Source: Cunninghamia lanceolata (Eukaryota; Streptophyta; Pinopsida; Cupressales; Cupressaceae). Taken from it: 64,000 nt of DNA. Shown here piece by piece: positions 11,858-23,796 of the stretch. The notes under the pieces were generated by a model. That model did not search any database and was not told where the DNA came from. It was given only the letters and a program-made list of their open reading frames with translations. The stretch lies in assembly GCA_027924645.1 (NCBI GenBank), contig BSBN01000829.1:7564001-7628000 (forward strand), given 5' to 3'. How positions within the stretch are numbered: the stretch's first letter is position 1; the number at the start of each line of letters is the position of its first letter. The position numbers and the translations under genes are program-made.

Positions 11858-12940
11858 CTACTCTTCTCCAGACATATTTTGCAAATAGTAAGAATCATCA
11901 CCTCCTTTACCAGTTACAACAAAAGGACCTAACCACAAAGCTTCAAACTTTCCATGCTTTCCTTTCTCCTGGCACCTAGCATTCCACATCAGTACTAAGT
12001 CATTCATCTCAAATTTCCTATCTTTGGCCTTTTTGTCAAAGAGGTATTTCACTTGTGATTGCAACTTGATATTCTGCCTTTGAGCTAGTCTCCTTGTCTC
12101 ATCAAGTTCTATAAGATGTTCTAATCTTTCCTCCATTGGTTCAAGAATGTTTAAGTCTTCTTGAAGAAGAAATTTATAAACTGGTAGGAGATTTTCTAAT
12201 GGTATTCTTGCTTGTGTTCCATACACTAGTTCAAAAGGAGATCTCCCAATTGCTTTCTTTACAGTAATCCTGTCAGCCCACACAACCATTCTTAACTTTG
12301 AATCCCATGCTTTCTTATTTCCCTCCAACATTCTCTTTATAATTTTCAAAAGATTTTTATTGCTGGATTCTGCCTACCCATTTGCTTGTGGATGATAAGG
12401 GGCAGCATATGACACAGTGATACCATGTGTACTACAAAATTTTTTGAATTCATCAGACTTGAAACACATTCCATTGTCTGTGATTAACCTCACTAGAGTG
12501 CCAAATCAGAATAAAATATTCTCCATCAAAAAGTTGATCACCACCTTACTCATTACTTGCTTAGTTAGGATTGCTTCTACCCATTTTGTGAAATAATCTG
12601 TCACCACTAAAATCCATTTGTGTCCACCACTTGACTTCTCTACGATTTATCCTATGAAGTCAATGCCCCACTGATGGAATGGAGCCTCCCCCTACATGGG
12701 TTTCAAGGGCAATGCTCCCTGATATTTCAACTTTCCTAAAAATTTCTGACATGCTTCACATTTCCTAATGTAATGATATGAATCATTAAAAAATCTAGGC
12801 CAATAGTATCCTACCCTTAGGATCTTGTGACCTGTAGTCTTTGCTAAAAAATGACCTCCACACATACCTTCATGCAACTCTTTCATGATATGTTTTCACT
12901 GATGTTCATCTAGGCATAGTAACAGAATACCATCTCGATT
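11858..12940 (-). pseudogene. Giant gypsy integrase (broken)
   Basis: Integrase joins the element cDNA to host DNA. The zinc-binding domain (12692-12886) shows paired His (HEGMCGGHF) and CEAC. The core follows with VVTDYFTKW, then ITDNGMCF, then AESSNK, giving the D, D and E catalytic positions. The C-terminal part (11858-12349) has FELVYGTQARIP and WLGPFVV, usual for plant gypsy integrases. There is no chromodomain. In-frame stops interrupt the core near 12650, 12510 and 12375, one directly before the catalytic Glu. It shares one reading frame with RT and RNase H from 14611 down to 11858, so decay here is by stops rather than frameshifts. Confidence 0.88.
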
Positions 12941-13189
12941 CTTCTAGTAAAGATCTCCATCAATAAATACATATTTTGAGGCCTGTAATTTAAGTGTCCT
13001 TCTTTTGTTATCATCATACCCTTCAGGACATTTCATGTGCTTTAGATAATATATGATGTCAGTATTCCATGGAGTATGCTCAATGCTAGAACTTGTGTTA
13101 TCAACATCATTAGTACTACATACCTGAGAAGCCTCGAGATTACTTTCAGCCATTAATCTAGCAAGACCTTGTCCTCTCACTAGTTTAGT

Positions 13190-13599
13190 GATCTAGATTT
13201 CAATATTGAACTCCTGAATTCTATTGATCCATCTACATCTTCTGCCTGTGACCTCAGTTTGGACCAATACATCTTTTACTGCAGCATTAGGCACATAGGC
13301 TATGATTTCAGCTCCCACCAAGTATGGCCTAAAAGCTTTAACTACCTTCACCAATGCATATGCCTATTTCTCAACAATGTCATATTTTAATTCTACATTT
13401 TGAAGAGATTTGCTAAAAAATGAAATGGGTTGTTCATGTCCTTCATTATTTTTCTGCAATAGTGTTGCTGCAACTGTTTGATAAGAGGCAAATGAGAACA
13501 GTTGGAATGGCTTACTAAAATCAGGGGATATCAGAACAGGGGCTTCTTTGATTGCCTTCTTAATGGTAGCAAATGCTTCCATTGTTTATGTGGTCCACT
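13190..13599 (-). pseudogene. Giant gypsy RNase H domain (post-RT)
   Basis: RNase H removes the RNA strand during reverse transcription. The segment begins ALVISPDF-like (APVLISPDFSKPFQLFSFAS), continues with QPISFFSKSL and KYDIVEK, then a stop near 13364, and goes on in frame as AYALVKVVKAFRPYL and a tail to about 13190. The first catalytic acidic residue, normally in the FSKPF-to-SY segment, is Phe or Ser here, so the domain appears dead or is the inactive 'tether' version kept when a second RNase H is present. Same frame as RT and integrase. Confidence 0.75.
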
Positions 13600-14611
13600 T
13601 CACTTCTGAATTCTTCTTCAACATTCTAGATATGGGACTAATAATTTTTGTAAAATTTGATATGAACCTCCTGACAAAGTTAATTTGGCCAAAAAATGAC
13701 TATATAGCTTTTACATTCTTAGGAATAGGAACTTGGTCAATTGCTTTTACTCTTTCAGAATCTATTCTCACTCCATCTTTTGAGACTATGTGACCAAGCA
13801 ACTTTCCCTCTGTCACTGTGAAATGGCAATTCTTAGGATTCAATGAAATCCCATATTCTAGGGATTTAATAAATATTTTCTCTAAATGTGCACAATGATC
13901 CTCAACCCTTTTGGAATATGCTGTCATGTCATCCTGATATACTATCATGATTTTATTAATCAATTCAGCAAAGGCCACATCCATTGCTCTTTGGAATGTT
14001 GCTCCAGCATTAGTGAGCCTGAATGGCATTCTTAAATATACATATGTTCCCCATGGAGTGGTGAATGCAATCTTATATTGTTCTGATTCTTTGACTTTCA
14101 CTTGATTATATCCTGAGAAGCCATCCATCATTGACAACAATTCACATCTGGTAACCTTTTGTAATATTTCTCCCATATTAGGGAGGGGATAGTTGTCCGT
14201 AAGAGAAGATTTGTTTAGATTCTTGAAGTCCACACATAATCTAATGTCACCATTTTTCTTCCTGACAGGCACCAAATTAAAAACCCAAGAAGAATGCCTG
14301 ATGGGTTTAATGATAGCTCCATCTCTTAATTTTGTGAGTTCTTTAAGCATCTTAGGAGCTAATGTAGGATTGATAGAACTCTATTTTTGCCTGAATGGTT
14401 TAGCATCTAGTTTTAATGGTATTTCATGCTGAAAAAGGTCCTCCCTATATGCTTTCAAATCATCATATGAATAGGCAAATACATGTCTATACTTCCTAAG
14501 TAAGTTGATGATCATGCTCTTGATTTTGGGATTAAGATTCTTTCCAATGTATACATTCTTTGGGGCTGCCTGTGTCCCCAAATTAATCTCTTCAAGGTCA
14601 TTTTGTACCAC
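13600..14611 (-). pseudogene. Giant gypsy reverse transcriptase (broken)
   Basis: Copies element RNA into DNA. After an N-terminal lead (14381-14611) and one stop, the domain runs 14350-13700. Visible blocks are WVFNLVPVRKKNGDIRLCVD, LTDNYPLP, SMMDGFSGYNQ, MPFRLTNAGATFQ, the active-site box YQDD at 13928-13939, and EGKLLGHIVSKDG. The catalytic Asp residues in MDGFSGY and YQDD are present. The domain itself is uninterrupted for 216 codons, so it is the best preserved part of this element. The sequence style is Ty3/gypsy, non-chromoviral. Confidence 0.92.
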
Positions 14612-14663
14612 TAGTGTGCTTTCATTTTAAATCTATCATGTCCATCAAATTCCTTTTCCAACG

Positions 14664-15528
14664 CTATAAGTCCCTTAGGTATTTTGTTTGTTTCAGCTGA
14701 ACTATCTCTTGACCAAAAAGGGTTTCCTTCCCATCATGTTCTTCTACAAATGCATTAAAATCAATCTCTTGGTTTTCATAATGATCAGCACAATGCAGGA
14801 AGTTGATTATATCAGTATCATTATCAAACACTTTCCAGTTATATACATTATTTGGGATAGTGGGTCTGGTTTTGAATTCAACTTCTATACTACCTCCTAA
14901 TGTGACATCATCCCTTTTTAATGCGATATTTGCTAGAAAATCTGCCATAATGTTTTTTGATCTATCAATCCAGTTAATTGAAACGGCATCAAATAACTCA
15001 ATATCATCCTAGACAACATTTTTGTACTGTCTCAACCTCTTGTTTTTTGACAAGAATTTCTCTCACTTGGGAAGTAACCAATTCTGAATCACCATATACA
15101 GCTGACTTTTTTATCTTATGCTTGGTGGCTATATTCAAACCAATGAGCAAAGCCTCGTATTTTGCTACATTGTTTTTGCATTCAAACATTAATAGAAAGG
15201 AGTATTTGAAAGTTTTACCTACTAGTGAGATAAATAATACTCTGGCCCCATTTCCCATTTTGCTACATGCACCATCAGAATACATCTTCCACACATCATT
15301 TTCTTCTTTCTTAGATTCAACATGTATCGGATTAGTATTCTGCAATTCTGGGTGATTTTTTGCAACCTTGAAGGCTCCCAAATATGTATCACAAAATAAA
15401 TTTATTTGATGTTGATCCAAGCATTCTATGATGTTCTCATATCTTGGCTCCCTACATAGCTTGATCTCTTTGCCTCCCACTAGTATTATGGCATATGCTA
15501 AATCTAATTGGATATTCCCTCCTGCCAT
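14664..15528 (-). pseudogene. Additional RNase H domain located between protease and RT
   Basis: A second RNase H of the archaeal/plant-like type. Key blocks on the minus strand are MYSDGACSKMGNGA (first Asp), NNVAKYEALLIGLN (Glu), VYGDSELVTSQV (second Asp) and, after a frame change near 14980, a tail with WIDRSKN and MADFLANIAL. All main acidic residues are present. The N-terminal part shares the protease frame; the C-terminal part is shifted, so the domain is broken once. TAT/Ogre gypsy elements are known for an extra RNase H, but as I know them it lies after the RT-linked RNase H and before integrase; here it comes before RT. A 95-codon acidic stretch (14664-14948) links it to RT. Confidence 0.85.
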
Positions 15529-15561
15529 TGCAGCCCATTATCTGGATAAAAGCATTACATA

Positions 15562-15849
15562 CTATGGTGGGATGTCAACCATGGTAATATTAATGTTATA
15601 GGTTGCTTTAGGGTATGAAACAAGTTTTATCTCCACATCCCTCATAATGCCTAAGACTGGGATGGATCTATTATCCATTGCATAACACCTACCAAATGTA
15701 GTGTTAACCCACATTCCCATTTCTTTCATAACTGCTATTGGCATGATATTCATGGCCATGCCTGAATCAATCATGCAGTTCCTTACTATCCTATTTTTGA
15801 TCAATAATGTAGTGTAGAAAGGGTCTACCTGTGAGGGATTCTTTGTCAA
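15562..15849 (-). pseudogene. Giant gypsy aspartic protease
   Basis: Cuts the gag-pol polyprotein. The active-site block CMIDSGMAMNIMP contains the catalytic Asp-Ser-Gly, followed by MKEMGM and RSIPVLGIMRDVEI, typical of plant gypsy proteases. The 95-codon piece ends at a stop at 15562. It is out of frame with gag. Upstream, 15850-16322 is a degraded Lys- and Asn-rich linker with several stops and no recognisable domain. Confidence 0.85.
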
Positions 15850-16322
15850 TGTATCACCTAGGTATACCTTAGGAATTTATAATGTTTCTTGGTGAACATT
15901 GTTTTTTCTATTCTCTGATCCTTTGTGTTTTTGATTTGGTATATTTGAAATCAGTTTAATTGTTGTATTCCTGTATTTGTCTACCTTCATCATTTCGAAA
16001 AGTGGAACTGATATCTTTACCTAAGATATTGCATGAGCAATGTCAAATGAATGGGTCATAGTCTAATCATTCTTTTCTGTCTTTATATGTTATTTTTCTT
16101 GATTTTGTGATTTATCTTTCGTTTTATTTTTATCAACTTTTTTTGGTTCTATGAATGATGACTTTGCATTATTTTTTTGTGATTCTGATCTTTTATAAAG
16201 ATACTCCCAGGTGTTCCTTGTTCAACATTTACTATCCTGTTCCTTAAGTTATACACATTTTTAGCTTGAGCTATTGCAGCTATTGTAAGAGCTTCTCTTT
16301 CATTTTCAGTGGGCTTTCTCCA

Positions 16323-18251
16323 CTAATCATATGGTGAATTGTTACAATAGGTAGGTTCCTCATAACCATCCTCCTGATTTGAGAACACTTCTTGTTTTCC
16401 CATATTGATATGATGTCTCTGGTTTCCCACATCATATTCATATCCCTCTTCCTCTGTAGAAGAATAGTCTTCGTTCAGCAAATATGGTGTATCTTGCATC
16501 ATGTTTATTGTATGATTGTCTTCATTATAATTGTATAATGTTTCTTCTTGTTGTACTATTTTAGCCACCTCACAGTATTCAGGCGAGTGTGGTAGATTGT
16601 ACACTAGACACCAAGGTTTATCTTCTACCATATGTGCCACATTTCTTTTCAGAGGGTCAGGGGTATCTTTGTCATAATGTTTCTTTCCATTGTTTTCAAT
16701 GGGTCTCCCATCTTTCCAATTTGTATTATATGGCATATCATGCAACCTGGGCCTTTCATGTCTATGCTGACCTTCTTGTTTAGTCTTTTGAATGTTTGGG
16801 TTTTGAGTATTTCTAGGGTTATCTCTTTTGCTAACCATACCTATAGCTTTCTTGTTGTTCTCAATAGTTAATGCCACTTTCTGTGCTTCAGCCAAGGTCA
16901 TAGGGCACCAATTTCTAAGTTTGTACCCTATCCTGGGATGAAATACTTTCAGATAAATGCTCAATGCTGCTAGATCAATTAGTTTAGATCCATGTGGTAT
17001 TTTATTGTGCAATTTGGAAAATTTTAGATTGAAATCATACACTGACTCATTTTGGTATTTTTGGATACTTATCAATTCATGCAATTCAAACTCAGGGGCA
17101 TATTGATTGCCATAATACTTCTTAAATTGATTATGGAAATCTGTTATTGAACTAATTGAAGCATCAGGTAAGCTGTTGAACTAGTCTCTTGCATCTTCAG
17201 TTAGGGACATCATGAATAACATCATTCTAACATCTTCATAGTCCTTACCAATATCTTGTACAAAAGTATTGAAGCTTCTGATGTGATCTTCAGCTAATAT
17301 TGCACTATTCCCAGTGAACTTGGGAACTATATTTCTCCAATTACTATCCATAGGATATGGATACAACTGATATCTAGTCAGATCAAATTGGCTACATATG
17401 TTTGTGAGGTTTTGAGGTGGGAAATTCATGGGTGGTGGGTTAGGCTAGTAATTATATCTACCTGGAGGCTGATGATAAGCATATTGCTGCTGTGGGTTTA
17501 TGTGGGGATTTATATAAGGATTTTGTGGTCTATAATACTATTGACCAGGGGGTGGGTAAGGATTAGCCATATGTTGAGAGGTGTTGTGCATGGGAGGTGG
17601 TCTAGGAACTTTAGGGAGGGCATTTTGATGACTTTCGGATGCTTGTGAATTTGAAACACCACCTGTATTTTGGTGTAAATTTGGCTGTGGATTCCTCGAA
17701 GTGTTTCTTCTATGTGGAGGTGCATATTTTGGGGGGGCTATTTTAGCCCTACTCTTTATCTGTTGAATCTCTTGTTGCAACAACCTCTTAGTTTCCTCTA
17801 TCTTGATCATCTCAAGTTTTTCCTGGAGCCTAAGCAGATCCTGTTGTGCTTGATTCATACCTCCTAAATTCTTTGGACTTTCACTTATTTCTTGAGTTGA
17901 GAATCCATGTTTTACCCCTTCTCCATGATGTAATGACATTTAAAAATCATATTTAGCTTGCATTTGATCAATTTCCCTCATGGCCCATGCTTCACACTCA
18001 AGCTGTTCTTGAGGATTAGGTCTGTATTTTGCCAATATGTCATCAGTTACTCCATTCATATTTTCATTTGATTCATGCAGAGATGTAAACTTATTGTGAA
18101 TTGTGATAGTTTTCTTGGCATTATCCTCTTGAGCCTCCTAGTTATTATTTTGGTGAGAATAATTTGATGTTCCATTTCTCTTGGAGATGTTTCTAATTGG
18201 TGGAGATGATTGCAATTTCTTGCCTTCCATCTTTGATCTCTTACCATCCAT
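16323..18251 (-). pseudogene. Giant gypsy gag (broken)
   Basis: Particle protein. One frame runs from the ATG at 18251 (MDGKRSKMEGKK, about 170 bases inside the primer binding site) to 16323, about 642 codons with a few in-frame stops. The N-terminal third is charged with a Gln/Glu-rich coiled coil (about 17760-17860) and a Pro/Asn/Gln-rich stretch. The gag core is at about 17080-17400: FTGNSAILAEDHIRSFN and MMSLTEDARD. A knuckle-like CLVYNLPHSPEYC near 16575-16615 has Tyr in place of one metal ligand. The C-terminal tail is acidic. The coiled coil and core order fit a TAT-like gypsy gag. Confidence 0.85.
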
Positions 18252-18423
18252 TTGGTATCAATTTTCTATTATAATAGTTTTTTAGAGTCACCACCTATTT
18301 TGTAAATAGGAAAAAGTTTATAATTTATCTTTTCAGATTCTTCTTGCCAGCAGAGTTACCAAATTGAATTTCAAAATTTCTGACTCTATAAAAGAATGGT
18401 TTCTTACTAAGGTCCTTTATTTG

Positions 18424-18442
18424 TTCCCCAGTAGAGTCACCA
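18424..18442 (-). other. Giant gypsy primer binding site
   Basis: Minus strand TGGTGACTCTACTGGGGAA, three bases inside the 5' LTR edge. It is not the initiator-Met site used by the other elements here; it resembles the TGGCGACTC-type sites of TAT/Ogre elements, usually assigned to a tRNA-Arg. The tRNA assignment is from memory and unchecked. Confidence 0.65.
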
Positions 18443-18445
18443 ATT

Positions 18446-21400
18446 TGTTAGGTCTCAAAAATGCAGGCTACTAATCCTAAGAGGATGCCAGGCTCTATGT
18501 TTAGATTCACAACATTTTTGAACTAACGCGACAGAATCAACCTTTAGGGTTTGATGACTCCCTACACTTTGGGTCTTGCTAAACCTAGGCAGGTGAACCT
18601 TGAAAATTAAAACAGATTGAATGTAAATATTTTGACTAAATAAATGGATCTACCTACAGTGGCAAATGGTGTAGAATAGATAAAAAGCTTGCTAACTAAT
18701 TCTATATCTAATATCTGATGAATGGTTGGTATAAATTGTATAAGCAATATCAAGGTGAATTTTATGACTGTGCTTAACTAATAAAGGGGTTTTAAATGAT
18801 GAGTTGAAATAAGATGAGTGCCTTGTTGGGTAAACAGATTCAAATGGAGGACTAAAACTAGTGGCTTATAGTGGGCAATAACTCTAACTATTTGGCACGA
18901 TATTTTACTTTATAACTTCTATAAACGTGTAGGGAAATGACTGGCAGACTCTTCTTATTAATCCAGCTAATACAATCAGATTTCTTGTTATTCACCAAAA
19001 GGAATTTTAATCCTTTCTTGATGGAATCAATTGAATGAATTATGCAAGAATAGATAGTATCAACTTGGGGACAGAATGACAATCCTAATTATATGATTCT
19101 TCTTAGTAATCCAAACTAGCACTTCTAGGTTACTGTGACTGATCAGAAGGATTTTAATTCCTCTAATGGAAACCAATTAATCCAATCACACAAATACAAC
19201 AAATGTGCATTGACAAATTAACTATATACTTGATATATTAATTTGAATAACAAGGAAATACTGAACTGGAGACAACAATATAACTAAATAATTTTAACAA
19301 ATAATTGATGCCAGAATAAACCATAGAATCAGAGAACTTCAATTTACTTCATCCATATAATGCTTACAACATGGTCTTTTAAAATACTATAAACTTCATG
19401 TATTGTAATCTACTGTTGATGATAATTCAACATTATATGTTCAACTTATATAGGAATACTTATGAAGAGACATAACTCTTCAAAAAGTCTTTTGGGAATC
19501 AACATGATTAACATAACAACAAATAAAAATAACAATGCTTAAGCTCTATTCAACCACAAGTATAGCTAAGCAATGTGATCCAAGTACTCCTGGCTGTGGT
19601 GGGTATCAGTGAATTCAATAGCGTTCCTTGTGATCACATCCATTACCATCTTCTCTAGGTGCTTACAAGCTTCTCCAGATGCAGAATCTTTGTCCTTGAG
19701 AGCTCCTCAGGTTTTATACAATAGAACTTGACAGTCTTTACTCCATTCCTCTTTGTTCTTCAATTCTTTATAATCCTTGAACAACGTGGGCACTCCTTTT
19801 TAGGGTTCGACAAATTCTTTGGCATCATTCTTAAGTTGATCATAATACTTCTGATGTTGCTCAAACAAATCTTTTGCATTGGAGGTGTCTGTATCCTTAC
19901 TCTATGTCTCATTGAGTTTCTCCTACAGCCTTTTGTCAAGCCTCTCATGCTCTTGGATGACTTTATAGTTTTGAGAATAAATATCCCAAAATTGGTTCAA
20001 CCAATGCATCATGTTGGTATGCCTGTTCTGGAGCATCATTGCAAGTGCATCTATCTGGACTTGAGCAATCTGGTCAATAGATGGTGATTGGGTGCTTTGT
20101 GAGCTTTCTCCCTGAATTAATCTTTTCAATGACCCTCCGAAGGTACTCTTAATAGTATCTTTCAAATAATCATTTTCTTTTGTTAATCTCTCACATCTCA
20201 TTTTATATGCATCTCATTCTTTGATTAACATTTGAGTGTGTGCTTTATTCAACTTTGCAACGTTAATGCTAATGTCTGCAGTGATCAAGGGGTCAATCTC
20301 CCTTGCCTTCAAAGTCATGACATGGCAAAAAGTCTTCTCAGTGTCTATAATGGTTGTCATCTTATGGGGAGGATACAAGGCCCATATCATTAATGAATTT
20401 TCATCATTGTTATATTTGGTGCCCATATACACTTCTGTGACACCTTCTGGAGTGAGCTTGTACTTGTCATCTGTGTTATGCAGAAAACTATGAAATACTA
20501 AAGCAGAATTCAAATCAAGACTAGGAAAGATCATCACCCCTACTTCTTTCAGCAGTTGTCTACCCTTACTAGGAGTCATATCTTGCAATTCATTATCCAC
20601 TGTTATTTTCAACATATCAAGTAATTGTCTTTCCTTGCTAGCTGAGATATCATCAACTGATTCCCTGATTTGTTTCCCCTTGCATTTATATAAAAAAGAT
20701 TTAAATTCTTTGGAATGAATAAATTTATCATCTGAAATAAAAGAATCATATGCTACTCGTCTTGGATCGTCATCAGCAGACCCCTCCTCATCATGTGCTA
20801 TACTAGGAGACTAATAGCATTGCATTCTTCTTTTAGATATCATAGTTGCTTGTTGATGTGGTTCTTCTTCCTCTGCAGGTCCTTCATCACCAGAGGATAA
20901 CAACTCAATCTCTACAAGCTATTTCCTCTTCTCATCTAGGTCCCTGTTATATTTCTCAACCTTCAATTCAACTTCAGTCTCTTCCAAATTCCTAATGATA
21001 TCATCATTTGGATATGGGACATGTGTGTATCCACTGAGGTTCTATTTTCTCTTAGCAAGGTCAATGAAACCCTTAGGATCAAAGCTTTTTCTTGCCTCAG
21101 CACATCTCATATTGTAATGCATTAGTTTGTCCAAAATGAGACCATAACCCTCCTTGGATACCACAGTAAAATCTCCAAAGCACAGGGTAGTAGGCATAAA
21201 TGATTGTTTGTCATGGGAGCTCAAATGATCACATTAGAACAATTCATTTGCCTAACTATTTCTAAGTAGGCAATTCTGTCAGGAACAGTCTTAGGCAAGA
21301 TAAAAGTAGTGTCCTCAAAACAATACTAGTCTCCCCAGTTGTGAGTAATAGTAGGAGGACCACCAAAATCTTTTGGTCTAAGAAACTTCTTTATTTCATT

Positions 21401-23796
21401 TGATAATGAATACTCACGGGGATGACTGAAATATCTATATAACACTTTCACAAAGTATTCTTCAAACTAAACATAGTTAGAATGGACATACCTATTGTCC
21501 CATATTCTGGTCCACATCTGCACAGGTGATTTTTGCCCCTTCTGGTCTACTGGAATTTGTCCATAATCCCACTTGTTGGCCATAATAAAGCACCATGTGC
21601 ATCAGGAGTGATTAATGTTCAAAGGAAACTGATGGGGCATTGTTCTTTATTGCAGTCAACCCAGATTCAATTCTATAAAAAATATAGGCAGCATAATCAA
21701 ACTGCCTAGCACTGTGGCACTGGACGTTTGTGGCTATGACCATCAGAGGAATTGTCATGAAATCAGGGACCTCTGATCCTAGGACTTGGCCCATAGAGTA
21801 GTATGTCTATTATATGTATGGTTCAAATAATGACACATGAAATGGGGGTCCATCATTCTCATTGAGAGGCACCATTTCTCCCTCTACCCTAGGCTTGTGA
21901 ATAGGCAACCTCCATCCATTATATGTAGTATCCATTCTCCAGTACTCTTTATCCAAATCCTCATAAACTATGGTGACAGTACATAAATCATCCAAGTCAA
22001 AAACCTCACAAATGGTATTCTTAGATAAATATATAATAAGCTCCCCTTGCGTGTTGCATATGGCCTTGAGGCTTGGATTATACTGCCTAGCCAGAAGTTG
22101 GAGGAGTTCTACATTTAGAAACACATCAGGAACAACCAATTTACCCAAATTTAAGTGCCATGGGTTTGACACTAGAAAATTCTTGACTCTTCTATTGTAG
22201 TGGAATTTAAACAATTCATAACCCCTAATTAGAGTCCAAATCTTTCCAAGATATTTACATTTGTCTTCTAGTTTCTCCACTTCTACCCTAAGTTGTGCAG
22301 ACCTTCAATCTTTGGGAGTTGATCCAGGCAATTGATCGATCAGGTCCTAGTTTAATTTCCTCTCTTTTGTTTTCTCCTCAGGAGTTTTGTCACTTTTTTG
22401 TTTTTTAGGTTACTAGTATCACCCTGTTGTTTTCTACCCTTTCCTTTCACTGGAGTCTCCATTACAATTTTGGACAGTAAATTCAGACTACAGGCTATTG
22501 CACAGAAGTTTGTATATATGTACCTGTTATTTTGAGGCGGTGACCGAATTCCCCTGTCTTATCCTCCAAGTCTCCGCTTGTTTGCTTGGTTCAGATAATT
22601 CTTTCAAACTTAATTGCAATAGTTTCAAATGGCATCTCAGAGGATTTCTTCATCGTCTGCAATTAATTGTTCGAGCATTTCAATTTTCTTGATCATTGTG
22701 AAATGTCACATCGTCATAACTTCTCTCATAGGCATGATTTTCATAATGTCAGGGCAATTTTAATATCTTCTTATGGCATGAACATTTTCTCATGGATCAA
22801 TCACTGTAACCCTTCATTTGTCTCCTCGATGTCATATTTCATATATGAGTTTGTATCGGCAAGATATTTTCAAGATCTACCTGATATAGAAGTGGGCATG
22901 GTTATCATCAGCCTGACTTGCTTCATCATTGTGTGAATAACATTCTTTTTTGATATCTCAAGTATCTCCGATATGACTATCGGCAAGAGTCTCGTTGATG
23001 AACGTGGTCATTGTTGTCATCGGGACAAGATACGTCATCGGGATAACATATTTCAAGTTACCCGATCGTGGTTGTTTCCCCAGTATCTTCCTTTACACTC
23101 TTCATCAGAGAGACCATCACAACATGTCACTGACATCATTGTGAGTATTGTTTCAGCCAAACTTGCAAGCTTTGTTCCAACTCATTCACTTTCGCCGATG
23201 GTTCTTATCTTCCATACATATCTGCATGACTTATGCCGAAAGAGTTTCATTGGTCGCTAAGACATTAGAATGTCGGAGACTCCTTAAATTTTCACTCTGA
23301 TGTTCATCTCCTATCGATGACCACTAGTTCCCTCCATTCCATGGGATACTCAATGAGAGCATTACCAAATTCCTCCATCGGTATGATTTATACTATCGGG
23401 GAGATTTGTGGAGTATTACCCAATAGTGTTGTCTTATACTGATCGGTGTGACAGGGTATTCTCTTTTCGACGAAGGGTCATCGGTGCTACTTTCTCCATC
23501 AGTGGTTCTTGAAATCTTCTCCCTGATCATTACTTTCATGTTGATACTCATTTCAGCCCATTTCTCATATAGAGTATGGATCGGTATGACTAAAATGAGG
23601 TCATGCTGATATTAAGGAATTGATGCCCTTCATTGTATTGCATCTTGAGGGGTGAGACACCCACTTGTGATGAAAGTCATGTGATTTTTATGGGATATAC
23701 CAATTATTATTATGATTTTGGGCCTAATGTTTTCTGATTTGGTTGGACATGGGTGGGTAGAAATATAAGAAAATTTTAAATTTTCCTATCCCAACA
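18446..23796 (-). repeat. Giant gypsy 5' LTR (right copy)
   Basis: About 5351 bases, TGTTAGG...CCAACA, next to the primer binding site on its left and the AGCCT duplication on its right. Collinear with the left LTR except for the extra segment there. In element sense it holds the U3-like ATCGG-rich part (22463-23796), the unknown ORF (19566-22462) and a non-coding 3' part (18446-19565). Confidence 0.88.
19566..22462 (-). pseudogene. LTR-embedded long ORF, unknown protein (right copy)
   Basis: Second copy of the LTR reading frame, about 965 codons. It starts at the ATG at 22462 (METPVKGKGRKQQGD) and ends at the stop at 19566. A one-base deletion near 22405 separates the leader from the main frame. 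From 22280 to 19566 one frame is kept with stops near 21810, 21612, 21042, 20214 and 19923. A Phe/Tyr-rich block SLLMHMVLYYGQQ lies at about 21560-21605, and PVQMW with a following Arg-Trp lies near 21500-21530. A coiled-coil-like charged region follows toward 19950. No known domain is recognised; a loose resemblance to plant transposon-associated proteins is only an impression. Confidence 0.7.

Larger units (their letters stand above)
4920..23796 (-). mobile_element. Ty3/gypsy element with giant LTRs carrying a long unknown reading frame
   Basis: Both LTRs begin TGTTAGGTCTC. The right one ends CCCAACA and the left one CCCAATA. The element is flanked by a perfect 5-bp duplication AGCCT (4915-4919 and 23797-23801), and removing it rejoins the copia-2 LTR. 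The internal part (11462-18445) has primer binding site, gag, protease, an extra RNase H, RT, RNase H and integrase, all minus strand. The 6.5 and 5.4 kb LTRs are far longer than usual. The dual RNase H and gag style point to the TAT/Ogre side of plant gypsy elements, which is inference. Confidence 0.9.
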
